Positions 49,868-58,545 of a stretch of 64,000 nt of DNA are shown one piece after another (position 1 is the first letter of the stretch; the number at the start of each line of letters is the position of its first letter). A program made the translations under genes and the position numbers. The stretch is from positions 496,001 to 560,000 of the forward strand of contig CAVUOZ010000005.1 in NCBI GenBank assembly GCA_963743325.1, in the 5' to 3' direction. The notes beneath the pieces were generated by a model, which saw only the letters and a program-made list of their open reading frames with translations, did not search any database and had not been told where the DNA came from. Source of the stretch: DATFVA01 sp963743325. GTDB lineage: Bacteria; Bacteroidota; Ignavibacteria; Ignavibacteriales; Ignavibacteriaceae.

Positions 49868-50337
49868 TGAAAATGAATTTTTCTCTGTTGTTAATCTTTT
49901 TACTTCTTTCGGCTGTAGTTTTTGCACAGGGAAAGAGGGATCATAAAGGACCGAGGGAAAAAATTGAACAGCTTGAAAAGTTAAAGCTTATTGAAGCTCT
50001 CGATATGGATGAGCAGACCACTTTGAAATTTTTTGCCAGAAGAAATGATTCACACGACAGAATTGACAAAATGAATGATTCACTCGATCTCATCGCTGAT
50101 AGTCTCGAATCAAAATTCTCAAAAGGTGATGATTCAGGTTACAGGGATCTTGTGAACAAATACCTATCTATTGAAAAGCAAATTGCTGTGGAGCACACCC
50201 AATTTGTTAACTCACTCTATGATATCCTCTCAAATGAGCAGGTGGCAAAGCTGATTGTATTTGAAAAGAGGTTCCGTGAAGAAATCCGCCATCTTCTTTT
50301 AAGAGGAAGGCAAGGGCCTCCTCCCGATATGAGGTAG
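49867..50337 (+). CDS. Periplasmic Spy/CpxP-like helical protein
   Basis: 156 residues. A cleavable signal peptide (MNFSLLLIFLLLSAVVFAQ) is followed by a fully helical charged domain: REKIEQLEKLKLIEALDMDE, KMNDSLDLIADSLESKFSKG, VNSLYDILSNEQVAKLIVFE. The last segment resembles the LTxxQ motif position of Spy-like sensors (LSNEQ). The C-terminus is basic and Pro-rich. Overlaps the anti-sigma stop by one base. In metal-stress systems (CnrYXH type) a periplasmic sensor of this kind binds the anti-sigma factor; the same role is likely here, by analogy. Confidence 0.75.
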   Translation: MKMNFSLLLIFLLLSAVVFAQGKRDHKGPREKIEQLEKLKLIEALDMDEQTTLKFFARRNDSHDRIDKMNDSLDLIADSLESKFSKGDDSGYRDLVNKYLSIEKQIAVEHTQFVNSLYDILSNEQVAKLIVFEKRFREEIRHLLLRGRQGPPPDMR

Positions 50338-50445
50338 GGAACAAATCACGTCCTGAATAGTAAATAAAAGCGGATTAGATAAAAAATTGCGCCTATAAGG
50401 GGTTGATTTTCTGGTTTAACGGATATATCTTTTGCACCGAAAACT

Positions 50446-50529
50446 GCGGAAGTGGTGAAATTGGTATACACGCTATCTTGAGGGGGTAGTGCCTTAATTG
50501 GCGTACGGGTTCAAGTCCCGTCTTCCGCA
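50446..50529 (+). tRNA. tRNA-Leu (anticodon GAG)
   Basis: Class II cloverleaf: acceptor GCGGAAG/CTTCCGC (50446-50452, 50522-50528) with discriminator A; anticodon stem CTATC/GGTAG around loop TTGAGGG (anticodon GAG at 50480-50482); a long variable arm TGCCTTAATTGGCG; T arm ACGGG-TTCAAGT-CCCGT. CCA is not encoded. A TATCTTTTG stretch about 13 nt upstream may be part of its promoter. Confidence 0.97.
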
Positions 50530-50569
50530 CTAAATCAATTAGGATAAAAATAAATAAAGGAAGTTAGTT

Positions 50570-51334
50570 ATGAAGACTCCAATCAAAGTCTTGGGGGGAT
50601 CACTATTGGCTTTTCTGATAACCGTTTCCGCATTTGCACAGGATATGAAACCTGAAGCTGCCAAACTATATAATGATGGAAATCAGAAACTTAAAGCCGA
50701 AAATTTTCAGGGAGCGGTCGACAGTTATGACCAGGCATTAGCGATCGAGAAGGACTACAGAATTTATTATCAGAAAGGGATCGCACTTAAAAAACTTGAC
50801 AAGCTGGATGATGCAAAAAATGCATTTGAAGAGAGTTTAAAGCTGAAGCCGGATTTTGAAACCGGCTACAATACTTTGGGCGTGGTTTATTTCACTATGG
50901 GTAATTATGAAAAATCTGCAGAAAAATTCGAGAAAGTACTTCAGCTAACAAAAGACGCGAATATCCAGTCATCGGTTAAAAAGAATCTTTCTATTGCATA
51001 TACAAAAATTGGCAGTGCTGCAGTAAAAGAAGGTAACAAAGAGAAAGCGGTAACCTATCTCCAAAAAGCAGTTGAGATTAATAATTCTGATGCAGCCTAT
51101 CTTTCACTGGCTGACCTTTATAATCAATCGGGTGAATGGGATAAATCAATTTCCGCTGCCGAAAATGCTTTGAAATATCTCTCATCCATCTCTAAAGGCG
51201 GGCCATATTATTATATGGGTGTTGCTTATAAAGGTAAAGGCGATACAGCAAAAGCAAAAGAAATGTTCGGTAAGGCAAAATCTGATGCGACATACAAGAA
51301 AACTGCTGAATACGAACTTTCTCTGCTGAAATAA
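50570..51334 (+). CDS. Secreted TPR-repeat protein
   Basis: 254 residues. The signal peptide (MKTPIKVLGGSLLAFLITVSAFAQ) is followed by five to six tetratricopeptide repeats: AAKLYNDGNQKLKAENFQGA, IYYQKGIALKKLDKLDDAKN, GYNTLGVVYFTMGNYEKSAE, LSIAYTKIGSAAVKEGNKEK, YLSLADLYNQSGEWDKSISA and YYYMGVAYKGKGDTAKAKEM. Probably a periplasmic scaffold protein; partner unknown. A hairpin terminator follows at 51360. It lies 40 nt after the tRNA. Confidence 0.88.
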   Translation: MKTPIKVLGGSLLAFLITVSAFAQDMKPEAAKLYNDGNQKLKAENFQGAVDSYDQALAIEKDYRIYYQKGIALKKLDKLDDAKNAFEESLKLKPDFETGYNTLGVVYFTMGNYEKSAEKFEKVLQLTKDANIQSSVKKNLSIAYTKIGSAAVKEGNKEKAVTYLQKAVEINNSDAAYLSLADLYNQSGEWDKSISAAENALKYLSSISKGGPYYYMGVAYKGKGDTAKAKEMFGKAKSDATYKKTAEYELSLLK

Positions 51335-51359
51335 TTCAAAATAAATAAAGAAAATTTAT

Positions 51360-51386
51360 TACCCCCGCTGTTGTGGGGGTTTTTTA
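51360..51386 (+). terminator. Rho-independent terminator
   Basis: ACCCCCGC-TGTT-GTGGGGGT followed by TTTTTTATT, 26 nt after the TPR gene stop. It ends just before the ATG of the next gene at 51390, so that gene either needs readthrough or has its promoter overlapping the TPR gene end. Confidence 0.85.
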
Positions 51387-51389
51387 TTC

Positions 51390-52037
51390 ATGGGAAAATT
51401 CAGATCATTCTTAAGCTCAGCTCATACTAAAAAAAACTATGTTCATTCCGTACTTGCCTTAGTTTCCGCTTCTGCTGTATTGAGAAAAGAAAAGGAACTG
51501 AGGGAAATCCTCTTATTTCTGAAGGGAAAAAAGTTCAGCAGTAGAAAAATTTACGAGACACTTCTCCAGACTTATTTATTTGCAGGTTATCCTTCAGCGT
51601 TAATATCATTATCAATTTATTCTGAATATTTTAAGACAGATAAAGAGTTTACCGAACAATGGAATATTAAACTTTTCAAGGAAAGAGGGAAAGAAAACTG
51701 CCGCAAGATTTACGGTAATAGATCTGAAAAACTGATTAGTAATATTAGTTTTTTTTCTCCCGAATTAGCCGATTGGCTTGTTACTGAAGGTTACGGCAAA
51801 GTTTTAGGGAGGAAAGGATTATCGTTTAAGGAAAGAGAAGTATGCAATATTGCTGTTCTTTCTGCTTTGAAATTTAAAAGCCAGCTTTATTCACATATAA
51901 ACGGAGGTCATCGATTGGGTCTTCACTGGAACGAAATAAATGAAATTATAGAATCTTTGTCATTACTCAATAGAAATGATAGCGTGAAATTCGGAAAAAA
52001 AGTTTTGGATACATTTGTGCAAAGAAAGAGTAAGTGA
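51390..52037 (+). CDS. Carboxymuconolactone-decarboxylase-family (AhpD-like fold) protein
   Basis: 215 residues, all-helical, no signal peptide. Two CMD-type halves: the N-terminal KKNYVHSVLALVSASAVLRK...YETLLQTYLFAGYPSALISL, and the C-terminal LSFKEREVCNIAVLSALKFKSQLYSHINGGHRLGLHWNEINEIIE, where 'reRE...iA.L........l..Hi.gAl..G.....I.E.i' is the CMD motif. The AhpD redox cysteines (CxxC) are absent, so it is not an alkylhydroperoxidase; a single Cys (residue about 154) precedes the helix. Function unknown. The start lies only a few bases after the terminator. Confidence 0.75.
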   Translation: MGKFRSFLSSAHTKKNYVHSVLALVSASAVLRKEKELREILLFLKGKKFSSRKIYETLLQTYLFAGYPSALISLSIYSEYFKTDKEFTEQWNIKLFKERGKENCRKIYGNRSEKLISNISFFSPELADWLVTEGYGKVLGRKGLSFKEREVCNIAVLSALKFKSQLYSHINGGHRLGLHWNEINEIIESLSLLNRNDSVKFGKKVLDTFVQRKSK

Positions 52038-52051
52038 ATGGATGAATGTGT

Positions 52052-52183
52052 ATTTACCGTCCGCTTTAGCTGACGTATTAAGAGACCTTTGAGGGGAATC
52101 GGCTTTAGCATTATCGGAAAAAGTCTGTGCGGCTAAAGCCGGGGCTTGATTTATATTCACTATCCGTCGGATAAATCCGACGG
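52052..52183. repeat. REP-like palindrome cluster
   Basis: Three inverted units in 130 nt: GTCCGC-TTTA-GCTGAC (52059-52074, one mismatch); CGGCTTTAGC (52100-52109) with its exact complement GCTAAAGCCG (52132-52141); and the perfect CCGTCGGAT-AA-ATCCGACGG (52164-52183). Shared words such as GCTTTAGC suggest one REP-like family. The whole gap 52038-52322 has no gene. Confidence 0.65.
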
Positions 52184-52322
52184 CAATATTCCGGTTCTGA
52201 GATTTTATGAAAAAATCGTTGTTTGCTTTAAATGGCGGTAACAGCCGGCAAATTTAGTAAATCGGGTGCAGCAGCATTATTTAAATACTATCACGGAATT
52301 ATTTTTACTCTGCTATTAAATA

Positions 52323-52892
52323 TTAAAAGAAAACAGCGGCATTCAGATTAATAATTCCAATCGTTTCTTCTCCATCAGATTTACCCCACAAATTCATCAT
52401 TTGGTATTTTAAGCTCAGATCAATATTAATTATTGGGAGTAATTCGAACATCAATCCTGCCCCGATTCCTAACCCTGTTCTTGAAGCAGACCCGGTACCT
52501 GACGGCTCAAAATCTCCAAAATTGTTAAACTCAAAATCCAATCCGAGGTAAGGACTTAATGGTCCGGGTATAAGCGATAATTCTCCTCCTACTCCTATTG
52601 ATAAAATGTCCTGCTTTGTATCTACATTCCCCGCCGCAGTGCTCATTGAGCCGTTAAGAAAATGATATTCAACAAATCCGATTGGTGTAATAGGAAATGC
52701 GGGGAGGTTCAATTTACCTTTTATACCTATATGATATTCGGTCGAGAATCCGGCAACATCTGTATACTCAGCCGGAGACTGAACCAGACTTAATCCTCCC
52801 CCGAGACCGATATCTATACCCTGTGCCTGCGTACTTTGAAATGTGAAGACTGAAATTGCAATGAACAGAAACAGTACAAATGATTTTTTCAT
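52323..52892 (-). CDS. Outer-membrane beta-barrel protein (OmpA/OprF-like N-barrel type)
   Basis: About 189 residues from ATG 52892, which starts a clean signal peptide (MKKSFVLFLFIAISVFTFQSTQA); the frame opens farther up at 52967. The mature part shows eight amphipathic strands (IDIGLGGGLSLV, FSTEYHIGIKGKLNL, PIGFVEYHFLNG, ILSIGVGGELSLI, LSPYLGLDFEFNNF, RTGLGIGAGLMFEL, INIDLSLKYQMMNL, TIGIINLNAAVFF) and ends in Phe, the signal for BAM assembly. Stand-alone small barrel of unknown function. Confidence 0.82.
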   Translation of the reverse strand: MKKSFVLFLFIAISVFTFQSTQAQGIDIGLGGGLSLVQSPAEYTDVAGFSTEYHIGIKGKLNLPAFPITPIGFVEYHFLNGSMSTAAGNVDTKQDILSIGVGGELSLIPGPLSPYLGLDFEFNNFGDFEPSGTGSASRTGLGIGAGLMFELLPIINIDLSLKYQMMNLWGKSDGEETIGIINLNAAVFF

Positions 52893-53116
52893 TGTTTTTC
52901 CTTTTTTATCGTTTGGAATTTCGAAATAATATGTAAAAATATTACCAATCTGAATTATACTGCTCACATACAGGACAAATATAATAAGGAAAAGGTGTCT
53001 TTAACAAATATCTTTAAGTGAAATCCTGTATGCCATTTTGAGTATTGACTTTATGAAAGTATAAAAACTATATTGGACTTCAAAACCGAGAAAATATTTT
53101 TTCAGGGCAGCAGCAT

Positions 53117-53938
53117 TTGATATCTTTAATTCAACCGGTTAATTCTGTATCAATTTATCAATTTTTACTGGGATTGTTTCTTTCGCTGTTGATATCCGTT
53201 TTCTCTTTTAAAATGAAATTCCTGACAATAAGCGGAAGCCTGAGTACCTTTATTCTGGCTTTCCTGATTTATGGTTTCGGAGGATGGCAGTGGACCTTGC
53301 CGATTTTATCGTTTTTTGTATCTTCAAGCTTGCTTTCAAAAATCAGGGAAAAGAAAAATCCTTTAGTAAGTAATTATTTTGAAAAATCAGGTTCGAGGGA
53401 TTTTTACCAGGTATTTGCGAATGGAGGACTCGGCGGCGTCCTGGTTGTCATTAATCATTTCTGTCCCAATATGATCTGGTACCTCACTTATTCGGGAATT
53501 ATAGCTTCGACCTGCGCTGATACATGGGCCACTGAAATCGGAACTATGACAAAACATAAAACGTTTAACATCCTAAAATTCAGGCCTGTCGAGCAGGGAT
53601 CCTCCGGGGGCGTTTCTTTTACAGGTTTTGCCGGTTCACTGCTCGGGGCATTATTTGTATCACTGATATCAGTTTTATGGATTGATAACAACCGGATAGA
53701 TTTTATATTGTTAATTGTTTCTGCCGGATTCACTGCCAGTGTTATTGATTCTATTTTAGGGGCTTCTGTTCAGATTCAGTATAAATGCACAGAATGTAAA
53801 AGAATTGTAGATAAAAAAATGCATTGTGAAATTGAAACAGAATGGTACAGGGGGATAAAATTCATAAATAATGATTTCGTAAATCTGGCTGCCGGTTTAA
53901 GCGGCGGAATTATTGCTTTTTCTTTAAACGGATTATAA
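53117..53938 (+). CDS. DUF92-family membrane protein (VTE6-like)
   Basis: 273 residues, six or more hydrophobic helices. Family features: the conserved SGIIASTCADTWATEIGTM in the middle, PVEQGSSGGVSFTGFAGSLLGA, and the C-terminal IDSILGASVQIQYKCTECKRIVDK. DUF92/TIGR00297 proteins are related to CTP-dependent polyprenol/phytol kinases, and the plant VTE6 member phosphorylates phytyl phosphate. The bacterial role is not established; a prenol kinase activity is possible. Start at TTG 53117. Followed 10 nt later by the long TPR gene. Confidence 0.88.
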   Translation: MISLIQPVNSVSIYQFLLGLFLSLLISVFSFKMKFLTISGSLSTFILAFLIYGFGGWQWTLPILSFFVSSSLLSKIREKKNPLVSNYFEKSGSRDFYQVFANGGLGGVLVVINHFCPNMIWYLTYSGIIASTCADTWATEIGTMTKHKTFNILKFRPVEQGSSGGVSFTGFAGSLLGALFVSLISVLWIDNNRIDFILLIVSAGFTASVIDSILGASVQIQYKCTECKRIVDKKMHCEIETEWYRGIKFINNDFVNLAAGLSGGIIAFSLNGL

Positions 53939-53948
53939 ATACGGCTGA

Positions 53949-56917
53949 ATGAAGAATTTAATATCAATATTATTAATATTATTTGCCGTCACCTCTTACC
54001 CGCAGACAACTGCAGACAAATATGATGAGGCAATGGCTGCATACAATACTCAGCAGTATTCAACTGCGGTTCGATTATTTGATAATTTCTTTACAGATTA
54101 CAATTTAACGGATGAAGAATTCGCGACTGCCAAATATTATTACTCCGATGCTCTTTTGAATTTGAATGAAAAAACTGCTGCAGCATCCGGGTTCGAATTC
54201 ATCGTGAACAATTTTAAATGGTCGGCGTTCAGGTACAAATCACTGTATAAACTTGGAACAATCTACTTCGAAGAGGAAGATTATGATAAAAGCAGGAAAA
54301 ATCTTACGCAGCTTCTTGACGAATTTCCCGGAAATGAACATACAGGCTCGGCATATTACCTGATTGGTGAATCATATACCAAGCAGAACCGGCTGCAGGA
54401 TGCAATAACCTTTTTAGAAGAAGCTGTAAATAATAAACGAAATAATAAGTACATGGATTATTCAATTTATACACTGGCCAGTACTTACGAAAAAACAGGT
54501 GAATTTGATAAAGCCGTGAAATATTATGATCAGCTTTTATCTTTTTATAAAGATAGTCCTCTCGCCTTATCTGCACAGATAAGGATTGGCGTTTGCTATT
54601 TCAAATTAAAGGACTATCAGTCATCTATTCTTGAACTTAATAACCCGAAGCTTACAAATCTTCCCCCGGAAATTTATTCGGAAAGTCTGTACATACTGGC
54701 TAACTCGTATTACAGAGTGCAGGATTGGGAAAATGCCGAGAAATCATATAAAGAAGTAATTGAGAGTTTTCCTGAATCGGATGTTTTCAGAGAATCGAAG
54801 TACGGTTTAGCCTGGTGCTATTTCCAGCAAAAGAAATACAACGATGCTTATAATGTATTCAATTCAGTATCGACCGGTGAGGATTCTATCGCCGTAAAAT
54901 CATTTTACTGGAAAGCTGAGTCTAAAAGATATGCAGGGAGAGAAGAAGAGGCATTTCAGCTATATAACCAGTTTTTAAATAGATATCCCGGCAGAAAACT
55001 TGCTCAGGATGTAAGATTTCAGCTTGGAGGTTATTATTTCAATAATAAAAACTATCTGGTTTCGGAAAGTTATCTGAAAGCTGCTTCCGGTTCTGATGAT
55101 CCGGCCGTAAAAGCAAAAGCTTTAACAATGCTCGGAGAAATTTCACTTAATGAAAAGAAATATGATGATGCGTTGAATTACTTTAATAAAGTAATTGCTC
55201 TGGATACGTTAAAACCTGAAATGATAAACAGGGCAAAACTCGGACTGGGAACCACATTCTATTACAAGGGAGATTATAATAAAGCGGTTGATTATTTAAG
55301 CACCCTGGATGAATCCGGGGCAGGAGTTGAAAATGCAAAAATCAATTTCTACCTGGCTGAGAGCTACTATGCCCTTGGTAATTATCAGGACGCACTTAAA
55401 TCCTATAATAGTGTTAATTCCAATGATTCCTTACTGGCAGGGCAAAGTATGTACGGGAAAGCATATTGTTATTTTAACTTAAAGAATTATGATAATGCAG
55501 CGGAGCTTTTCTCAGGCTTTGTGAAAAAATACCCAGGCAATAAGAGGATAGTTGATGCCAAATTAAGATTAGCTGACAGCTACTATGGCAGTAAAAACTA
55601 TGCAGCTGCCAGCAGGATATATAAGGATCTTTTTAGAACCGGATCATCTTCAATAAATAATCCTTACGGTTTCTACCAGTACGCACAGGCGCTATATAAA
55701 GCAGGGAATACCGAGGAAGCAATAAGTGAGTTCAATACCCTTCAGCAAAAATTTCCTGAATCGGAATATGCACAGGGGTCTATCTACACTATCGGATGGA
55801 TATATTTTCAAAAAGAAAATTTCAACGAGGCGATTGCCAGGTACCGGAGCCTTATGAAGGTGTATCCGAATTCATCACTGGCACCCCTGGTCTATTATTC
55901 AATAGGTGACTCTTATTTTAACCAGGCTAAATATGATTCGGCAATAGCAAACTATGAAAAAGTTATTGGTCTTTATCCTTCGTCGAATTATGTTTTTGAT
56001 GCTGTAAACGGAATACAGTACAGCTATGTTGCTAAGAATGAACCTCAGAAAGCAGTTACATTAATAGATAACTTTGTTTCAAAAAACCGGGGGTTAAGTT
56101 TTTCCGATCAGCTCTTTTTAAAAAGGGCGAGATCTATTACAGCATGCATGAATATGAAAAAGCAGAACTGAGTTATAAGGAATTTGTTTCCGATTATCCC
56201 TCAAGCAAACAGGTTCCCGATGCGTACTACTGGATAGGTAAAAGCGCTCAGAATCTTGGTCAGAATGAAGAAGCAATTTTCAACTTCAGTAAGGTCTTTA
56301 ATTCGTATCCGAAAAGTGAAGCTGCAGGTGCCGCAGTGCTCGAAATCGGAAACATCTATAACTCAACCAAAGATTATGATTCTGCAATTGGTATTTATAA
56401 TAAAGCACTCGATAAAATCCCGGATTCACCCCGAATCGCGGAAATCCTTTTTATGAAAGGGGTCACATACGGGAACAAAAAGGATCCGGACAATGCCCTC
56501 AGTGTTTTCCAGGACGTTGTTCAGTATTACAGCGGAACAATATTCGCAGATAAGGCAAAACTGGAATTGGGTTTAATTGAACTTTCTGCCGCCCGGTACA
56601 GCAATGCAGAATTCTACTTCAAGAATCTTGCAGATTCAAGGTCGGATGATATCGGAGCAAAAGCCCAGTATTACCTGGGAACTGCTTTTGCTGAAGAAGG
56701 TAATATGGAGGAAGCCATTAGCGCACTTGAACGTGTAAGGACAATTTTTTCAGCTTATGATGAGTGGCTCACAAAATCATATATGAAGCTGGGCGATATA
56801 TACACTGAGCATGAATCATATGAAAAAGCAAAAGAATACTACCGTTCTGTTCTTTCAAAACACAGAGGTGATCCGTACGGGCAGGACGCACAGAGTAAAC
56901 TGAGGAAACTGGAATGA
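53949..56917 (+). CDS. Long secreted TPR protein, split by a -1 frameshift at a T5A5 run
   Basis: A signal peptide (MKNLISILLILFAVTSYPQ) is followed by some 20 tetratricopeptide repeats, resembling YbgF/BamD-type outer-membrane lipoprotein scaffolds. Frame 0 runs from 53949 to a TGA ending at 56171 (740 codons), but the repeat pattern continues in the -1 frame from about 56123 to 56917 (VSDYPSSKQVPDAYYWIGKS and six more TPRs). The switch lies at TTTTTAAAAAGGG (56115-56127): frame 0 reads TTT TTA AAA AGG, while a -1 slip on T-TTA-AAA gives K-K-G-E-I-Y-Y-S, restoring the TPR. Joined product about 989 residues. Either programmed slippage, a homopolymer error or a mutation. The 3' end overlaps the barrel gene (ATGA). 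Confidence 0.75.
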
Positions 56918-58518
56918 TGAATAAACTGATATTATTCCTTGTATTTATTTTTTCAGTACACTCCGCGGCGCAGGAGACAAAAAAATCCAATCCTAATGTG
57001 GAACTGCCTGATTTTATTATCACCGGGAAAGAAGTGATATCGGTTGAGCAGGCGAAAAAAATTCCGCCTGATTTTGTTTCAACAATTTCAGGAGGATTTA
57101 TTAAACCCTCTTATTCACCTGAAGAACTGGAGCTGAAAGAATTTCCTAATCCTTTAAAAAGTAATTTGAATCTTTTTGACTCGCTGAACTATCATGACGG
57201 CTGGCTTGAAGCAGGACTGGGCTCGTATTATCTCCCCGTTGCCAAGATGATTTACTCGAGTCCTTTTACTAACGGGGTTTTTGAAGGAAGAGCTGGCTTA
57301 TTAAACCAGAGAGCATATGTCGACCACAGTGAAAAGTATTCTCTGAATGGCGGTGCTACTTTATATTACTTCATAAACAGCGAAACACCTGCATTTGATG
57401 GAATGAAACTTAAACTTAACGGCGATCTTGCAGTTTCGGCTTACAGAACTTACGGGGCAGCTTATGATACCTCTGTCACAAGAAGGAGCCTGAGCACCGG
57501 GAATTTTTCATTCTTAATTAATAACCTTCAGAATGAAGATTTTATATATGAATTAAATTTCTCGGATCAGCTTGCCTCACTGGATCAGCCGGATTTTTCG
57601 GAAAACCTGTCTGCTTTTGACGGAATTGCAAAAATAAACTTTTCGGCATTTAATGTGAAAATAAATTTGAATTACAAGAGACAATATATTCTGAATAAGC
57701 TGCAGAATAATTCAGAATTTTATTTTATAAATTTTCGTCCCACTGCGGGGTTCAATTTATCCGAGATTTTACGCGCTGATTTCGGAATAACCTATGCACA
57801 GGACGGAAATCACACTTTCAGTGCACCATATGCGGCTGCGGCTTTACATCTTGAAAATAATCTTACTTTATTTGGCGAATTTGCACCGGCGGCTGAATTC
57901 ATTACTGAAAACTACTTTATAAGAATAAATCCCTACCTCAATGTCAGCACTTTCACAAATCTTTTCTTTGAGAAATCAAACGTTTTAAAAGCAGTTCTTA
58001 AATATGAATACAGCAGGTATTTTGAAATTGACGGCGGCGTAAAATATTATACATCTGATGAAATCCCTTACTTCAAAAATGATATAATTAATGGTACATT
58101 TGACATTGCAACAACCGGAGGAAATAGTGCTGCCGGATTTATCAATATGTTATTCCATCTCGGACCCTACGGAATATTCTACGGGACTGCACAATATGAG
58201 AATGCAAAGGACGATAATGGCAAATTTATACCGTATTACCCCGAATGGACCGCTTCATTAAACTACGGTTATGATTTTGATATGGGGCTGAGCTCGGAAG
58301 CCTCATTATATTATAATTCAAAAACTTTTGCAGATTTGATCAATACACAAAAGCTAAATTCTTATATTGATGTCAGCTTAAATTTTTCTTATAAAATAAT
58401 GTCTGGATTTTTCATCACCCTGAAGATGAATAATCTCATAAATAATGAAAATTATAAATGGCTCAGGTATAAAGATCTGCCGCTTGACATTACTGGCGGA
58501 ATAAAGTTTACCTGGTAA
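56914..58518 (+). CDS. Outer-membrane beta-barrel protein with plug-like N-terminus
   Basis: 534 residues. A signal peptide (MMNKLILFLVFIFSVHSAAQ) precedes a short segment VELPDFIITGKEVISVEQAKK, which resembles the start of plug domains in TonB-dependent receptors (pdvvITG), followed by some 20 antiparallel beta strands of barrel type and a terminal aromatic (GGIKFTW). Too short for a full TonB receptor (usually over 600) and it lacks the SusC repeat. ATG overlaps the TPR stop. TPR, barrel, HU-SPOR and Tol/Ton genes in series suggest an envelope-organising operon. Confidence 0.75.
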   Translation: MMNKLILFLVFIFSVHSAAQETKKSNPNVELPDFIITGKEVISVEQAKKIPPDFVSTISGGFIKPSYSPEELELKEFPNPLKSNLNLFDSLNYHDGWLEAGLGSYYLPVAKMIYSSPFTNGVFEGRAGLLNQRAYVDHSEKYSLNGGATLYYFINSETPAFDGMKLKLNGDLAVSAYRTYGAAYDTSVTRRSLSTGNFSFLINNLQNEDFIYELNFSDQLASLDQPDFSENLSAFDGIAKINFSAFNVKINLNYKRQYILNKLQNNSEFYFINFRPTAGFNLSEILRADFGITYAQDGNHTFSAPYAAAALHLENNLTLFGEFAPAAEFITENYFIRINPYLNVSTFTNLFFEKSNVLKAVLKYEYSRYFEIDGGVKYYTSDEIPYFKNDIINGTFDIATTGGNSAAGFINMLFHLGPYGIFYGTAQYENAKDDNGKFIPYYPEWTASLNYGYDFDMGLSSEASLYYNSKTFADLINTQKLNSYIDVSLNFSYKIMSGFFITLKMNNLINNENYKWLRYKDLPLDITGGIKFTW

Positions 58519-58545
58519 ATATTAAGAAACATAATAACCTGCATA

